Shown: positions 1 through 12,230, counted from the first letter of the stretch. The stretch is 64,000 bases of DNA from Epiperipatus broadwayi (GCA_028023455.1 JAQFVV010000317.1:631501-695500); one strand, 5' to 3'. Program-made: numbers and translations. The notes: generated from the letters alone by a model not told the origin.

Positions 1-3000
1 GGATAATAAAAATAATTTAAAGTTTTACTTATTACTTAATTATTAAAAGAAATAAGGACTTTGCATCAAGAATAAATTTAAATTTAACCTATAATAGATG
101 CAAGCAATATATTATACTATTATCAGTTTTCATATACCTTAATTTCATATTATTATTTTTAAATTGAACAAATCTTTCAGTACCTTATAAATCTATATCT
201 ATTTTGCAGAAATCAAAATAGTTGAATTTTCACTTCAAATTTTGTGTCTTTTCATGTAGAGTGGCTTCTCATACCCCTTTTTAAACAGTACTAACAAATT
301 GTAAACTTTTTCAAATGACTGCTTTTTTTTTTTTTAACTTTCTAAAACAAATATTATAAAACTTGTTCTAACTAAATCAAACAATAATAAAAAGCAAATT
401 TATTTTATTATAGAAAGCAATCAATTGAAGCTCCTTAACCAAAGTAACTTTATTTCTTCATTTTGTGATTTTATTGATATATTTTGTAATACAAACATTT
501 TAACACATATTGTAAATAATGCTTATATTAAAAGAAATCAAATTTGAAATAGTATTTTTATAAAACAAATAGTCTTAAAAATGGCATGGAATATTGCTTG
601 TAACATTTACATGACTAAACTGCCTTGTATATATTGCTAGTTAAATTAAATGAATCATGATTCAACAAATTATCAATCTTATCAAATGTAATTTTAAATA
701 ATGATCATAAAATGTTTAAAAGTAATCTCTAAAAACATCACTGTAATATGGTTATCACTTTTTTATTAATAGTATTATATAAAATGTTTATTTATGTATT
801 TTGATTCTATGACAATGAGTTAAATTTTTTCATGCATGAAATCCTAAGAATTGTTTGATTTTATCAAGAGTTTTGATTTACAAAGAGATTTAGAAGATCA
901 ATTGCCTTCATTTTCCAGGATAAAATTATATGGCCACAATTTGGAATTTGAATTTAGACCTTTTAAGTCCCAATAGATTTGTGATTTTTTCCAGGTAGTT
1001 GGCTCATAGTAATTCTAGATATCTAACTAATAGACAGTAAATCGGTATTCAGCAGTTTTAGCTAGATAATAAAATTAATAGAAAAACTGTTAAAAGCTTT
1101 ATTACTTTTTTTCTTTGGAGCAATGCCAGAAAAGTATTTTTCCTGCACTGGGTTTCTCGAAAATGTTTTTAGTCATTCTTGCAGAGGAAAAAAATAAAAG
1201 AAAGAGATTATCTTTGTGATAACTATTGCACCAATGTATGAACCATAAATATGTACACATTTATCACGCATTGTTCCTTTATTCTATTTCATTTATATCT
1301 GTGATAATATTGTTCAAATCTTTACTGAAGAAAATTTTATTTCTGAAAAATTCCATTGTTTTGTTTAATTATAGATTTCTATTATATTAGATCCTTACCC
1401 ATATTTTCTCAATATATATTTAATAACCTTACGGTCACTAGCTCTAAACAAATCCAACCAGGCAAAATCGCACAAATCTCAGATTATTACTAAAGATTCA
1501 CAAATCTAATTACCTTCTTGATCTCAGGTTCCTGTCATGTAAGTGAATGTATCACAGTAAACAATAAGATATCCAGTCTTCTGATAATATTATAATATAA
1601 TAATAATTTTAATCTTAAGTAATAGTGAGACTCATATTTAAAATGACTTCTTGTTCAACAATCTAGGATAATACTTGTGATGCTAAGAGGGGGAAAGGGA
1701 TGTTGTTTATGCTCATATATCACAACAAAGGATCTCTTATAATTCAAATTAAAACAATGCAATCCTAAATAATCTTATGTATGGAAGTTACTTTAATATC
1801 AGACAACACTCTGAAATATTATTGTATTCTTTTATTAATATTAGAACATATAACAATACTATTAAATTACAATTTTAATAGGATTAAAATTAAGACCATT
1901 ATCACAATGTTTAAATAAATTTAAATACATGGGAAAAACATTATTAGTTATGAATACAGAAAGCTATCACATTTATTTTATTAATCTAGTGTCTTCCTAA
2001 TATGGCATAAGTATGAAAAATATTTAGTGTATTGACAAATAAATATTGGCAATAATATTACAACGTTGAATTTGGAGAGGATGCATAATTTCACAAACTA
2101 TTGCAAAACAATTATATAAATTTAAACATACAATATTTTATTATGGTTTTTGAACATCTGATATGCAGGATATGCTTATCAGGAGCAAAATAAAGACATG
2201 GTTGGTATCATGCCTGACTTTAACATTTTCTTCTACAAATATCAAGTAATACAATCTGGAAAATGATGGAATAATCTAAAAGCACACACTTGTTTAAAAG
2301 AGCAAATAAAGAATTAGGATAATATTGCTAATCTTAGTAAACTTAATAACAAACCAACATTAAAATTTTCCAATATGTAGCATCTTTCAGTATATATCAT
2401 CTAGGATATTCTACACTTCAAAAACGTAACTAAAATAATATATGAAAATAGTTTCAAGACACAAAATCCTATCTCATATAAAAATGCTAAACACATCATG
2501 TGAAAAACCAATAAAATCATCTGACATTATAATAAAATAATTATTAGGTATATAAATTATAGCTTGGCAATTTTAATAAGAAAAACATATATCAACTACC
2601 ATAAGTCATTCATTCATTTCCATGCTCTAAATAATTCCATACTAAATGAACATATTTCCTTTGATTATATTATTATGCAAAAATATTCTGAAAGCTCCAA
2701 TACTCAAATTGCATTTATTATACATAAATTATATGCAAAAAATATTATATTTTTGCCCGTTTTAGCACTTCAAAGGTTTTTTTTAGTCCTGAAATCATTG
2801 ATTCCAATACAATTCTCCATCACATTATAGTTAAATAATGATTCCTTTGAAATTTAAAATATTTTATTAAAATATTCTGAATATTTAAATATCACATTTG
2901 AAAATAATTAGGTCAAATCTGAGGCAATACAAAATTAATATACTATTTCCTTTGAAGCCATAGAAAAGCACAATTTAAGTTCTTTTGAAACAATGTAAAA

Positions 3001-3728
3001 TTTATAAAATAACATGAAATTTAAAGAGAATGCAGCATTATTTCATATAATATGAAGTTTATAAAACAATACATAGATTATAGAAAGCACAACATTAATT
3101 TATCTTCAATAGCAAGTAAAAATATGTAAAGAAAATAAAGTATACTTCAGCACAGATATTTATTTATCTTTATTTCAATAACAAGTAAAAATATTTCAGT
3201 AATGTGCAGTATACTTCAGCTCCTACATTTTATCTTATGATAAAATGCATAAACAGAAAGTTAATCTTTCCATGACATATTAAAGAATAAAACACGGTTT
3301 CTGGAAATACAATATTTCCATTTTCCTATTATAGAGATGTTAAAATAAACATTTAGTTTTAACATTGACATGATACTATTTTTCCCAGAATGTCATTTTA
3401 AATAAGAAAATGTAGTATTGTTAAAATAATTCACTTTTATGATAAAGTAAATACATTTAAAAACTTATTATTTTTTAAAGTATCCTTCTAGCTAGCAAAA
3501 TTCTAATTCTGTTATAAACAAAATTAAGCATAGACAAAGAATACTTGCCAATAATAAAGAAAATATACAATATAACTGTAGAATAAAATGTAATAACTTA
3601 TTTATAAAGTTAAGCAAAGTTCTGGTATTCAAAATTTTAGTACACTTAATTTCAACTAAATTTTAAGCATGAATAAGCACTATATTGAAAATTAATTATA
3701 GTTCTAGCAACATAATTTTTTATACCTC
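1..3728. other. AT-rich non-coding stretch
   Basis: This stretch is AT-rich with homopolymer runs, and only chance short frames are open. The longest is an 88-codon frame at 2,564-2,830, which is rich in Ile, Leu, Phe and Asn as expected from AT-biased noise. I see no element ends, RNA gene or codon structure here. Confidence 0.7.
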
Positions 3729-3740
3729 TAATAGTATTCC
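3729..3740. repeat. Left 12-bp target-site duplication of the hammerhead insertion
   Basis: TAATAGTATTCC occurs here and again at 4,988-4,999, exactly bracketing the block of hammerhead units. A perfect 12-bp direct repeat at both edges of a rearranged insert is the expected footprint of endonuclease-primed insertion. AT-rich sequence raises the chance background, but both copies lie within a few bases of where unit homology begins and ends. Confidence 0.7.
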
Positions 3741-3899
3741 CAAACATCACATGATCACCATTTCTTATACTAGCACATAATTGTTGTAAACAAAGGCAAA
3801 ACTCTCCATACAGTAGTACCACCCTGTGCCAACCAGAGTAATCAATGGATTCCAGAAGGCTTGTGCATAAAATCCCTACTATTGCCTACTCATCCAATA

Positions 3900-3941
3900 T
3901 CCCCAGACTAGTTTCTAGCTTGTGGCCATCATCAGTGAGGA
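3900..3941 (-). ncRNA. Hammerhead ribozyme, copy 1
   Basis: On the minus strand the order is TCCTCA (helix I), CTGATGA core, TGGC-CACAA-GCTA (helix II with one G-U pair), GAAA core, C-TA-G (minimal helix III with A15.1-U16.1 and C15.2-G16.2), then TC as the cleavage position, then TGGGGA closing helix I. Helix I makes six pairs including one G-U. Every invariant core base is present, so of the three copies this one looks most likely to be active. The two-pair helix III is typical of animal hammerheads that cleave best as dimers. Confidence 0.82.
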
Positions 3942-4387
3942 GCCTTGGATCTGAGAGCACTGCACCTAGATCTTAGGATCTAATGCAACCCTCCAGCAGC
4001 CACCTTTTAACTCTACTTTGCTACAAAACTATGAAAATGAAATTGAAAACACAATATTTTCAATCTAAGCTCAATAGCTTCTATAGTCATATGGGTCTGA
4101 ACTCAATTCAGTACCCATACATTTTGGTGTCTTTGGCTCTTAAACAACTATAACCACCACTATCCTATTAGGCAGGATAGGTGTTAAACCACTAAACATC
4201 ACATGAGCACCATTTCTTATACTAGCACATAATTGTTGTAAACAAAGGCTATTGAGCTTAGATTGAAAATACTATTGTGCTTTCAATTTCATTCTCATAG
4301 TTTTGTAGTAAAGTAGAGTTAAAAGATGGCTGTTGGAGGGTTGCATTAGATCCTAAGATCTATGTGCAGAGCTTTCAGATCCAAGGC

Positions 4388-4429
4388 TCCTCACTGATGA
4401 TGGCCACAAGCCAGAAACTAGTCTGGGAA
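4388..4429 (+). ncRNA. Hammerhead ribozyme, copy 2
   Basis: The same architecture as copy 1 on the opposite strand: CTGATGA at 4,394-4,400, a perfect four-pair helix II (TGGC/GCCA), GAAA at 4,414-4,417 and CTAGTC ending at 4,423. The 3' strand of helix I reads TGGGAA instead of TGGGGA, so one C-G pair becomes C-A. The catalytic core is intact and helix I is weakened. Confidence 0.8.
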
Positions 4430-4833
4430 TATTGGATGAGTAGGCACTAGATAAAGATTTTATGCACAAGCCTTCTGGCATCCATTGATTACTCTGGTTG
4501 GCACTACTGTATGGAGAGTTTTGCCTGTGTTTACAACAATTATGTGCTAGTATAAGAAATGGTGATCATGTGATGTTTAGTGGTTTAAAACCAATCCTGC
4601 TTAATAAGATACTGGTGGCTATGGTTGTTTAAGAGCCAAAGACACCAAAATTTATGGGTACTGAATTGAGTTCAGACCCATATGACTATAAAAGCTATTG
4701 AGCTTAGATTGAAAATATTATTGTGTTTTAAATTTCATTCTCATAGTTTTGTAGTTTAGTAGAGTTAAATGGTGGCTGCTGGAGGGTTGCATTAGATCCT
4801 AAGATCTAGGTGCAGTGCTCTAAGATCCAAGGC

Positions 4834-4875
4834 TCCTCACTGATGATGGCCACAAGCCAGAAACTACTCTGGGGA
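4834..4875 (+). ncRNA. Hammerhead ribozyme, copy 3 (core mutation)
   Basis: Core CTGATGA lies at 4,840-4,846, helix II TGGC/GCCA is perfect, GAAA is at 4,860-4,863, and helix I TCCTCA/TGGGGA is complete. Position 4,867 is C where the other copies have G, so the sequence beside the cleavage site is CTACTC instead of CTAGTC. This removes the only non-invariant pair of helix III and probably lowers or abolishes cleavage. It lies 446 bp downstream of copy 2, which sets the unit length. Confidence 0.75.
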
Positions 4876-4987
4876 TATTGGATGAGTAGGCACTAGATAG
4901 GGATTTTATGCACAAGCCTTCTGGCATCCATTGATTACTCTGGTCGGCACAGGGTGGCACTACTGTATGGAGAGTTTTGCCTTTATT

Positions 4988-4999
4988 TAATAGTATTCC
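4988..4999. repeat. Right 12-bp target-site duplication of the hammerhead insertion
   Basis: TAATAGTATTCC, identical to 3,729-3,740. It lies six bases past the last recognisable unit sequence (ending GTTTTGCC). Confidence 0.7.
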
Positions 5000-7900
5000 T
5001 GGCATTATAAAGCTATGTGACAGCTAATCATTTTCTTCTGTTGATAGCAAGTTGTTTTAAAGTTTCCTTTTGATTTATACTTTCAGGAGATACTGTAATG
5101 ATATGGTCAAGCTAAACAAAAACCTGAGTAGATATTGACTCAGCCCTTCATGGTTTAAAATTAATAAATTAGATGACTATTTAATTAATTTATTAAAAAA
5201 TAATGAGAGCCAGATGAAGAAGTAAGTGTCAACATGTAATGAGCTCCTTTTATATGATAATTCATATGATTTTAAAAGAAATCAGTGATTGATAAATTTA
5301 TGACATTAATTTAAGATATTAAATTTGACTTTTAATTAATTACTAAGGAAAATCTCTAAAAATATTTTGTTTTTAGATTGTCTGGATTGTTTAGCCACAA
5401 TAAACTAAGATTACATCATAAATTACAAATAATTATATAAAGGTAATTAAATATTGCAATAATTAAACACTACAAATAATTAATAATTATTTGAACATAT
5501 GTTTTTAAGTTCTCAAGATTTAAAATATGTTTTTAAAACAATAAATAGTTTTAAACAATACCTTATGAAATGAATTGTTTTTTAAATATTATTTTTCTTC
5601 AAACAAGGAACTTAAATGATTATCAATTTTTTAACACTTTTTCTTGTAAGGCTATACAAATATTACACATGACTACATACACACTTAAAGGTTTAATATG
5701 CTGAATTAGGACTGCTTTTAAATAAATTGTAACTAACTATTAGCATTATAGAAGTTATGGAATATTATTAAACCTTTTTAAATACATGTTTTTAAAGCAA
5801 AATCTTGGATATAGTTGCATTTTTAAGTTAAGAAGAGGCTAAACATGAATAAAAACATTAAATTTGTGGTTTTAAAATATTTATAATTACAAAATTAGCT
5901 TAACTTATACTTTTAAAAATAGTTAAGCATCTTATTTAAACTTACAATAAAAAAAAATATCTTATACTAACAGTTTTTTATCCAATAATTTAACAGACTA
6001 GCTTATTTACTATGTTTGATATGCAAACTGAATTATTTGAAAGGAAATAGGCTATATAATTTTTTTAAATATACCAGCATAATACATAAACATGGTTCTT
6101 TTGATATTGATATTTAAATTGATTTCTTTTTTGCCATTCCATTTATCTTCCTGTAGGTTTTTTTTTTTTACTTAATTATTTTGAGGTTTTTTTTTTATTT
6201 CTTTGTCACTCCATTTAGTGTCTCATTTATTTACTATCAATCTTTTTTTAACATGTCTACACCAGATTATTTTGTTTTTGTATCATCCTTTACTGAGTAG
6301 TCTTTTGTTGCTCATTGTTTTCATTTCTAATCACATTATATCCAGATCCAATTTTTATTTTTATATAACAGTTATTCCAAAAAGTATTTATTCTAATATT
6401 TTTAAAAACCAATGATATATAGTAAAGATGACTAAGATCATTAGATTGAAGAATATTATTACTATTTTTATACAGTATGTTCATTTGTATACAGTTTTAT
6501 CTTTGTGGTCTATTGTCTAATTTTTTAAACTTTGATTTTTTTTTTTTAAATTATATCATGTTTTTTTTTTTTTATTTGCTGATCCATGAAGAAGTAAGGA
6601 CTTATTGTCAGAGAAGTTTGGCAGCTCTCTCATCAATGGTGAATGCTATATCATATTTTAATATATATTTTTTATTTGTACAGTCAATGAATGGACTTTG
6701 ATTTGACCCGCTCAGGTTAATCTGAGACTCTTATCCTCTAGATAAGAATAAAAAATTTTGTGATCTGAAAATGATTAAATTCTCTTAGCTTGGATTTGAA
6801 CTTTTAGTCATGGATTTAGCAAATTGTTGCACCACAAATTTTTTGATATTTTTAAATTGGATTGTTATTATTTATATTTGAATAATATGACGAAAGACAA
6901 CAGAGAAAAAAAAAATTCTTAAACAAATTGAAAATAAATAGTATCATAATTTTATAAAAGTATTACCTATAATTTGTTTAATTCATTTTTTTTAGTTTTA
7001 CAAAAATAATATAATTAATAAAAATTAATTTTATGAAACTTCATCATAACATATTAACCACACACTGATTCTATCTCTGTTAGAAAAATATCTATCTGTT
7101 TTTCACACAGTTCTGCCTCTATCTAATTTTCAAAATTGGTAACATGCATGGCTTTTCGTTCATTTATTTAATTGTGTATACTATATAAAATAGAAATATT
7201 CACTGTGTGATAATATTCTTCATTAAAATGTATAATTCATTGATATATTTTTTAGATTTAGAAGCATGGGGTTGCTGCAGTTTCACAACACCTATCAAGT
7301 CCCATTTATTGATATATTACTTAGATTATTATTTTTTAAAATCTGTTTCTCAGAAAAGTTTAGACTTAATTGGACAAATAACGTAATCACATGATAAAAT
7401 ATACATATTGATGTTAATAAATACAATTAATATCAGAGGATTGTTTTTCATTTTTTTATAAATTCTATGATTTATATAGTTTTATTGACATTTGTTAATG
7501 CAAAATTTTTTAGTAATTCATATAAATATATAATAGCATTACAAATTTGATTAAATGATAAGGGAATTGAGGGAGAAGTAACACAGCTAATTATGCTGGT
7601 CAAAGTTTTTAATAATGAACTGAAAACTATTGGATGTGTTGCTAATAAAAAGGTTTGTTAGTTGAAACAAAATATGTAAAATTAGAAAAAAAAAATGTAA
7701 TGTTAGTTTTAAGAGGCAAATGTACAAATGTACATTATGTGCTAAGAATAAATGATTAAAGTTAAATACATCTTATCCCACTTAGTGAAATCAATTCGTC
7801 CCCAAAAGTCATTGTAAAACAAGAAGATAGTATAAAAAGCAAGGGATTATAATGATCTGCTATGGAAAAAAATTTAACTCATTTCTGTGGATAAAATTTA

Positions 7901-8109
7901 TATTATAAATTGTGAATATTGTTTTAACAAACAATTTAATCTAGCATTTACTATAATTAAACAAAGAAAAAAACCCAAGCACATTATATGCATGTGGAAA
8001 TTGTCCTAAATGTGGATTACTCTAGTATGCAATTAAAAAATGTATGTATGTAAGATAAAGCAACTTAAATCTATCTAAAAGAAAAAAACAGCTTAATATT
8101 ATTCTTCCT
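5000..8109. other. AT-rich non-coding stretch
   Basis: AT-rich DNA with poly-T tracts (for example around 6,158-6,195 and 6,540-6,575). Frames of 64-74 codons at 6,203-6,701 overlap on both strands and look like chance. Around 6,590-6,770 base composition is more balanced, but I recognise nothing. No element termini seen. Confidence 0.6.
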
Positions 8110-8595
8110 TATAATCCATCCAATCAGTATTTATTCACATCTAGTTTTCTCAGTCATCAATTGCTCATTCTAAGATATTGTTTTTTAAATTCTTTGATGG
8201 TCTTGAATTTTTTGAAAAAGGTACACCACGTGTTGATGGCTAAGGATCTCTAGAGGAAAACATTCAAATTCTTTGAAAATGCTCTATATGACTTTGTGAT
8301 ATTAAATCAGTTTCTTCTGATTTTTTTAAGTCATTTTCTTCTTTACAGGTTTATCGATTTTCTTTTTTTCATTCAGTTGCATTAATTCCTCGTTAGTTAA
8401 TTCTTCCATGTGTGAATGCAAAAGTCCTTCAATGTTGTAATTATCAACTTTTTATTTGTATTTCATTCAAAGTGTTTACAAAATGCTGCATTGAAGATAG
8501 TCTATTTTGATGGTTGTAATGATTCTTTGATCCATATGTTGAAGAAATGATGTAGTTTCCGATGATATGATTCCCATTGAAAATCTATGTAAATG
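8110..8595 (-). pseudogene. pogo/Tigger-type transposase remnant (C-terminal part)
   Basis: On the minus strand a short open stretch ending near 8,327 reads MEELTNEELMQLNEKKK. The ELTNEEL block is characteristic of the acidic region after the DDE domain of pogo/Tigger (Jerky-like) transposases. About 100 bp upstream on that strand, MDQRIITTIKIDYLQ resembles the LDQGVI-x-FK-x-x-Y block at the end of the DDE core. Downstream, several frames hold pieces like the family's FSLFEEAL-type helix. Stops and frameshifts break it throughout and no terminal inverted repeats were found, so this is an old fragment with no expected activity. The assignment rests on two motifs. Confidence 0.55.
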
Positions 8596-9239
8596 TAAGC
8601 TTTAAAAAAAATCCAATATTATTAGGAAAAAAAAGTGTAGGTTTACTATGCAAACATATAGAAAAATGGACATCAAAGGGAGATAAAACTCACAGATGAC
8701 ATTTTTTTGTGTTCTTTCACAAAATTGTTAATCATTCATTACACTGGGGAAAAAAAAAGGAATTTTATTTATGTGAAATTATTTAGAATTAAAAAAGCAC
8801 TGTTTAATAATACCTTACTAAACTATATTATTGTGACCATAAAGATTTATTTTTTATCAACAGTATAAGATTTGCCAAATTATAGTAACAAAACCGAATC
8901 AAGCAGTTAGCTTTGACAAAAATAAAAATGTATATATTAAAAAGAAAATATGTGTCTAATGCATTCTGTGTTTGCATATTGTAATCAATATTTAAGATTT
9001 TTTTACCGTATTATGCAGATCTATATTGGAAACACTTTATATACATATATGCTAACTTTTTATTCATGTAGAATAATGTGCTAACTTTGTTTTTTTTTTT
9101 TTTTTTGGAAACAGATATCACATTCAAAGTGATAGTCATTATCTTGAAATGACCCAGCAATTTTTTAAATAATCCAGTATGTTGTAACTGCAGAAATACA
9201 GGCTCTTTAAATAAAAATTAAAAGTATGAAACTTCTTCA
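8596..9239. other. AT-rich non-coding stretch
   Basis: AT-rich DNA with a long T run near 9,090-9,107. No gene or element recognised. Confidence 0.6.
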
Positions 9240-10060
9240 TTTTACTTGTATTCCATTTTAAACATACAAAATTTATTAAGGGTATAGTGCATGAAATCAT
9301 CTCCCCTCTTTCTTTTTTTTTTTTAACTGAAAATGCATTTACTATAATAACATTTTTAATTTGACTGAAATTTATGTTCATACAGATTTTAATTTAAAAC
9401 TGCTTTGCTTAATATTTTAGCAATTATATATGTACAGTACATAATTTAAAATTAACTAAAACTGCTTTGCTTAATATTTTAGCAATTATATATGTACAGT
9501 ACATAATTTAAAATTAACTAATACCACCAATTTTTATTTTTAAGCTGAATGAAATTTATGTTATAGTCACCATTCTCTTGGATATATATGAAATAAATTA
9601 GAAGATTGTGATTTAAAATCTAGCAAGTAAATATTTTTTTAACTTAGATTTTATAATTCTTGATCATATAAAATTTATCATAAATTGCATAATGTATAAA
9701 ATCGTTTCCTTTTTTTTTTACTGAAAATATTTTAGATTTACAAGGTAGAAGATTTAATTTGACTGAAAAATTTTAATTCAAAATTAGTTGACTGAATATT
9801 TTAGCTAATATAATACACAATGTAAGATTAATCATTAATAATATTATATATGACCAAAGTATATTTTTAGTTTTATGCTTAATGAAATTTTTACATTTGT
9901 TTACAATACGTGCTTTAGCTTGTGTATGTTTAAGAAAATCCTACGCAGTGGATGATATTTTACCCATATTTGGTAATTTTGATTATGTAAAATTAATTAT
10001 TAATTGCATAATGCACAAAATCTTTTTTTTTCTCAAAATAATTTGCAATTACACTAACTA
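9240..10060. repeat. Diverged tandem repeat, period roughly 330-410 bp
   Basis: Three landmarks recur in order: a segment like AAATTtATcAtaAATTGCATAATG followed by ATGAAATC or AAAATC, then a T-rich run, then ACTGAAAAT. They sit near 9,255, 9,668 and 9,978. The first two are followed by TTTAATTTGACTGAAA and AATATTTTAGC. The copies are strongly diverged. The period is uneven because the first copy holds an extra 62-bp duplication. This looks like an old satellite-type array or serial duplication with no coding content. Confidence 0.5.
9396..9519. repeat. Perfect 62-bp tandem duplication
   Basis: A 62-bp unit beginning AAAACTGCTTTGC is present twice without a mismatch (9,396-9,457 and 9,458-9,519). 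Identical copies inside an otherwise diverged repeat point to a recent slippage or duplication event. Confidence 0.9.
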
Positions 10061-11325
10061 AATTTTACAGTTATGATTATTATAATTTTTGCCACAAAAA
10101 AATAATGCACAAAAGTGAATGAATACATAGTTTTTAAGCCAATGTCCACATTTTAAAATATAATAGTAATATATTTTGTTGTTTTACCTCAACAAAGTAG
10201 GATTTTGATTATTTATTGTACTGCTACATTTTTAGTTATTAAACTTTATTTTGTATTAGTCATTAAAGAATTTATTGATTGTCTTATAAGGGTACTGGAT
10301 GAAAATAAAATAAAATATTGTACATTAATCATATTTTAGTTTTGTAATCAAATTATAGTATATTATATACTGTACTGTGTATAATGAATAAACTGTATTA
10401 TACATTTTTAGCATGAATATCACCATTTTTTTCTGAATGACATAAAATCACTATCCTATGACATCATCAATCTTATAAAATTGCTGCCATTTTTAAAATG
10501 ATATTTTTTTAAAATAAAAATTAATATTGTTTTCTTACAATTGTTATAGCAAATAATTGACTGTAAATCAAAGTAGTATTTACAAATTCATGATGATTGC
10601 TATGGTAAATTTTCACATAAAAGTCCAATGCTAAGCAGGATATATGTAATAGAAGTTTGAGGTGAATGAAATCATTAAGTGTACATGTGTAATAATTTTA
10701 AAAAATAAAATAAAGCTCTTTGTTACATGAAAAATAAATCTTATTGCTACAAATAAGTTATATTAAGTGCTAAAAGTTTATTGCTTTTCAGATTAGCATG
10801 ATCTAATATATATATATTTTCAGGATGTTTTATAAAGTTAAAGATCTAATTATTAATATTAATTAAGTGATTTATTATTAAGGTATTTATAAGAAGTCAA
10901 TCATTGGGTGTGACAGAGCTAATTCATAATCCATGGACTTTGAGCTCCAGAGTCTGCCATTCTATCAATGTGTCAAACCATGCAGGGTATTGGTCTAATA
11001 ATTTGGTACTAGTGAATTGAATCTGAATCTCCATTAGTTAAATTAGTTTGTAAGAATAGAAAAGTTTATTTTATTCTATTAATTATCACTGTTCCAGAGA
11101 TTTCTAATAGAACAAAAGAAGCTTGCAAGAATAAAACCTGAAGATATGAAGCTTCAAGTCAGTGATTCATAAAATGTAGATATTATACTTTTATGATCTG
11201 ATAATGATTTTGGAAATGGTAATTTAGATCAGGTACTAATTTTAAAATTAATCAGTTTAAAGAATGTAAATCAATATTTTTAACTAGCTTGCAATATACA
11301 AAAAATATTTATTCACACAAGTAAA

Positions 11326-11361
<36 letters not shown>

Positions 11362-11362
11362 T
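10061..11362. other. AT-rich non-coding stretch with an (AT)n tract
   Basis: AT-rich DNA. A patch at about 10,905-11,030 is compositionally more balanced but carries no motif I recognise. An (AT)n dinucleotide run of about 30 bp lies at 11,328-11,358, directly beside the mariner end, where TA-rich sequence is the expected target. Confidence 0.6.
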
Positions 11363-12214
11363 GGGTACCCCAAAAAAGTGGAAATATGTCTGATGGTTTA
11401 GCACATATATAATTCATGCTTCTATCACTATATGCCTCTTTCAGGGACTCCCCTACATCAATTTGCTGTCCAGTTCTATCGAATGAAGTTGTGGTGCTAC
11501 ATAGTTAATTTTTTTATTAAGTGTGTCTTATTTGTTGATTTTTTATAAAAAGTTGGAACATTGTAAAAAAAATTTCTGTTAGAGAAAATGACATAGGATA
11601 CAGGTGTAATGCTTGAAACAGCTTACAGATAAGCTGTTCTGGGAAAAACACAAGTTTGAAAATGATTTGATGGAAGAGTTCAAATTTACCATTTCCCAAA
11701 AAAGCATGGCAAGTGAAGTCCAACATCAATATCATGCTGAATTTTTTTTATGTAAATGGCACTGCTCACTTCAAATTCATTGATAATGATCAGGTGTTTT
11801 TCCTACAAGCTCTGAAACATTGTCCTGATTTGTGACAAAGTGGAGAATACAAACTCCACCATAACAGTGCACAGCAAACAAAGCCTTGAATGTGAAACAA
11901 TTTTACTAAAATTAGCATGACCCAGTTTATCTATTACCCATATTCACTCAATCTCATTCCATGTGATTTCATTTTATTCCCCCAAATGAAAAAATGTCTC
12001 GAAAAAAAATATTTTGTAGACTTGGAAGTGGTGATGAAAAAATGACAGAAGTTTTAAAAGATATCATTTTGCAAAAGTTTTAGGACTGCTCTAAAAAGTG
12101 GAAAACATTTAGACTGATGCATCACATCAAATTGATATTACTTTGAAGGAGATTTAAAAAATAAATTACAATTTTTTCTTACAAAATTCTGGTCGTTTGG
12201 AGTATTTCCTCGTG
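11363..12214 (+). mobile_element. Tc1/mariner-type (mariner) element, internally deleted
   Basis: The left end carries GTACCCCAAAAAAGTGGAAAT (from 11,366). The right end at 12,188-12,214, read on the minus strand, begins GAGGAAATACTCCAAACGACC. The two ends are alignable but diverged terminal repeats. The element is about 850 bp, against roughly 1.3 kb for an intact mariner, and the 5' half of the transposase is missing or unrecognisable. The flanks are (TA)-rich, which fits TA target choice. The copy is long dead. Confidence 0.75.
11712..12170 (+). pseudogene. mariner transposase, C-terminal half, broken
   Basis: Blocks in order: VKSNINIMLNFFYVNGTAHF (the strand around the second catalytic Asp), LHHNSAQQT where intact mariners have LHHDNAPAHT, then PYSLNLIPCDFILFPQMKK, the family signature around the third catalytic Asp, then CLEKKYFVDLE, ending in YYFEGD as mariners usually do. 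The second Asp appears replaced by Asn in HHNSA. Stop codons and frameshifts separate the blocks, so no functional enzyme is encoded. Family known: DDD transposases cutting at TA. Confidence 0.85.
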
Positions 12215-12230
12215 TTTATATATATATACA

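Larger units (their letters stand above)
3741..4987. mobile_element. Hammerhead-ribozyme repeat locus (retrozyme or Penelope-like derivative)
   Basis: The insert consists of about 2.8 units of a ~446-bp sequence. Reading the plus strand: a complete unit in minus sense (about 3,741-4,191), a ~57-bp start of a second minus unit (to 4,248), an abrupt switch to plus sense, a unit at 4,249-4,691, and a partial plus unit at 4,692-4,982. Each of the three main units carries a minimal type-I hammerhead core. No long frame is open, so the element is non-autonomous. Known relatives are small animal retrozymes and the hammerhead-bearing terminal repeats of Penelope-like elements, in which tandem and inverted copies are common. 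Assignment to one or the other is inference. The hammerhead and the TSD are read directly. Confidence 0.8.

Noticed and set aside
2564-2830. 88-codon plus frame
   Set aside because: Composition is typical of AT-rich chance frames (Ile, Leu, Phe, Asn, Lys) with no motif.
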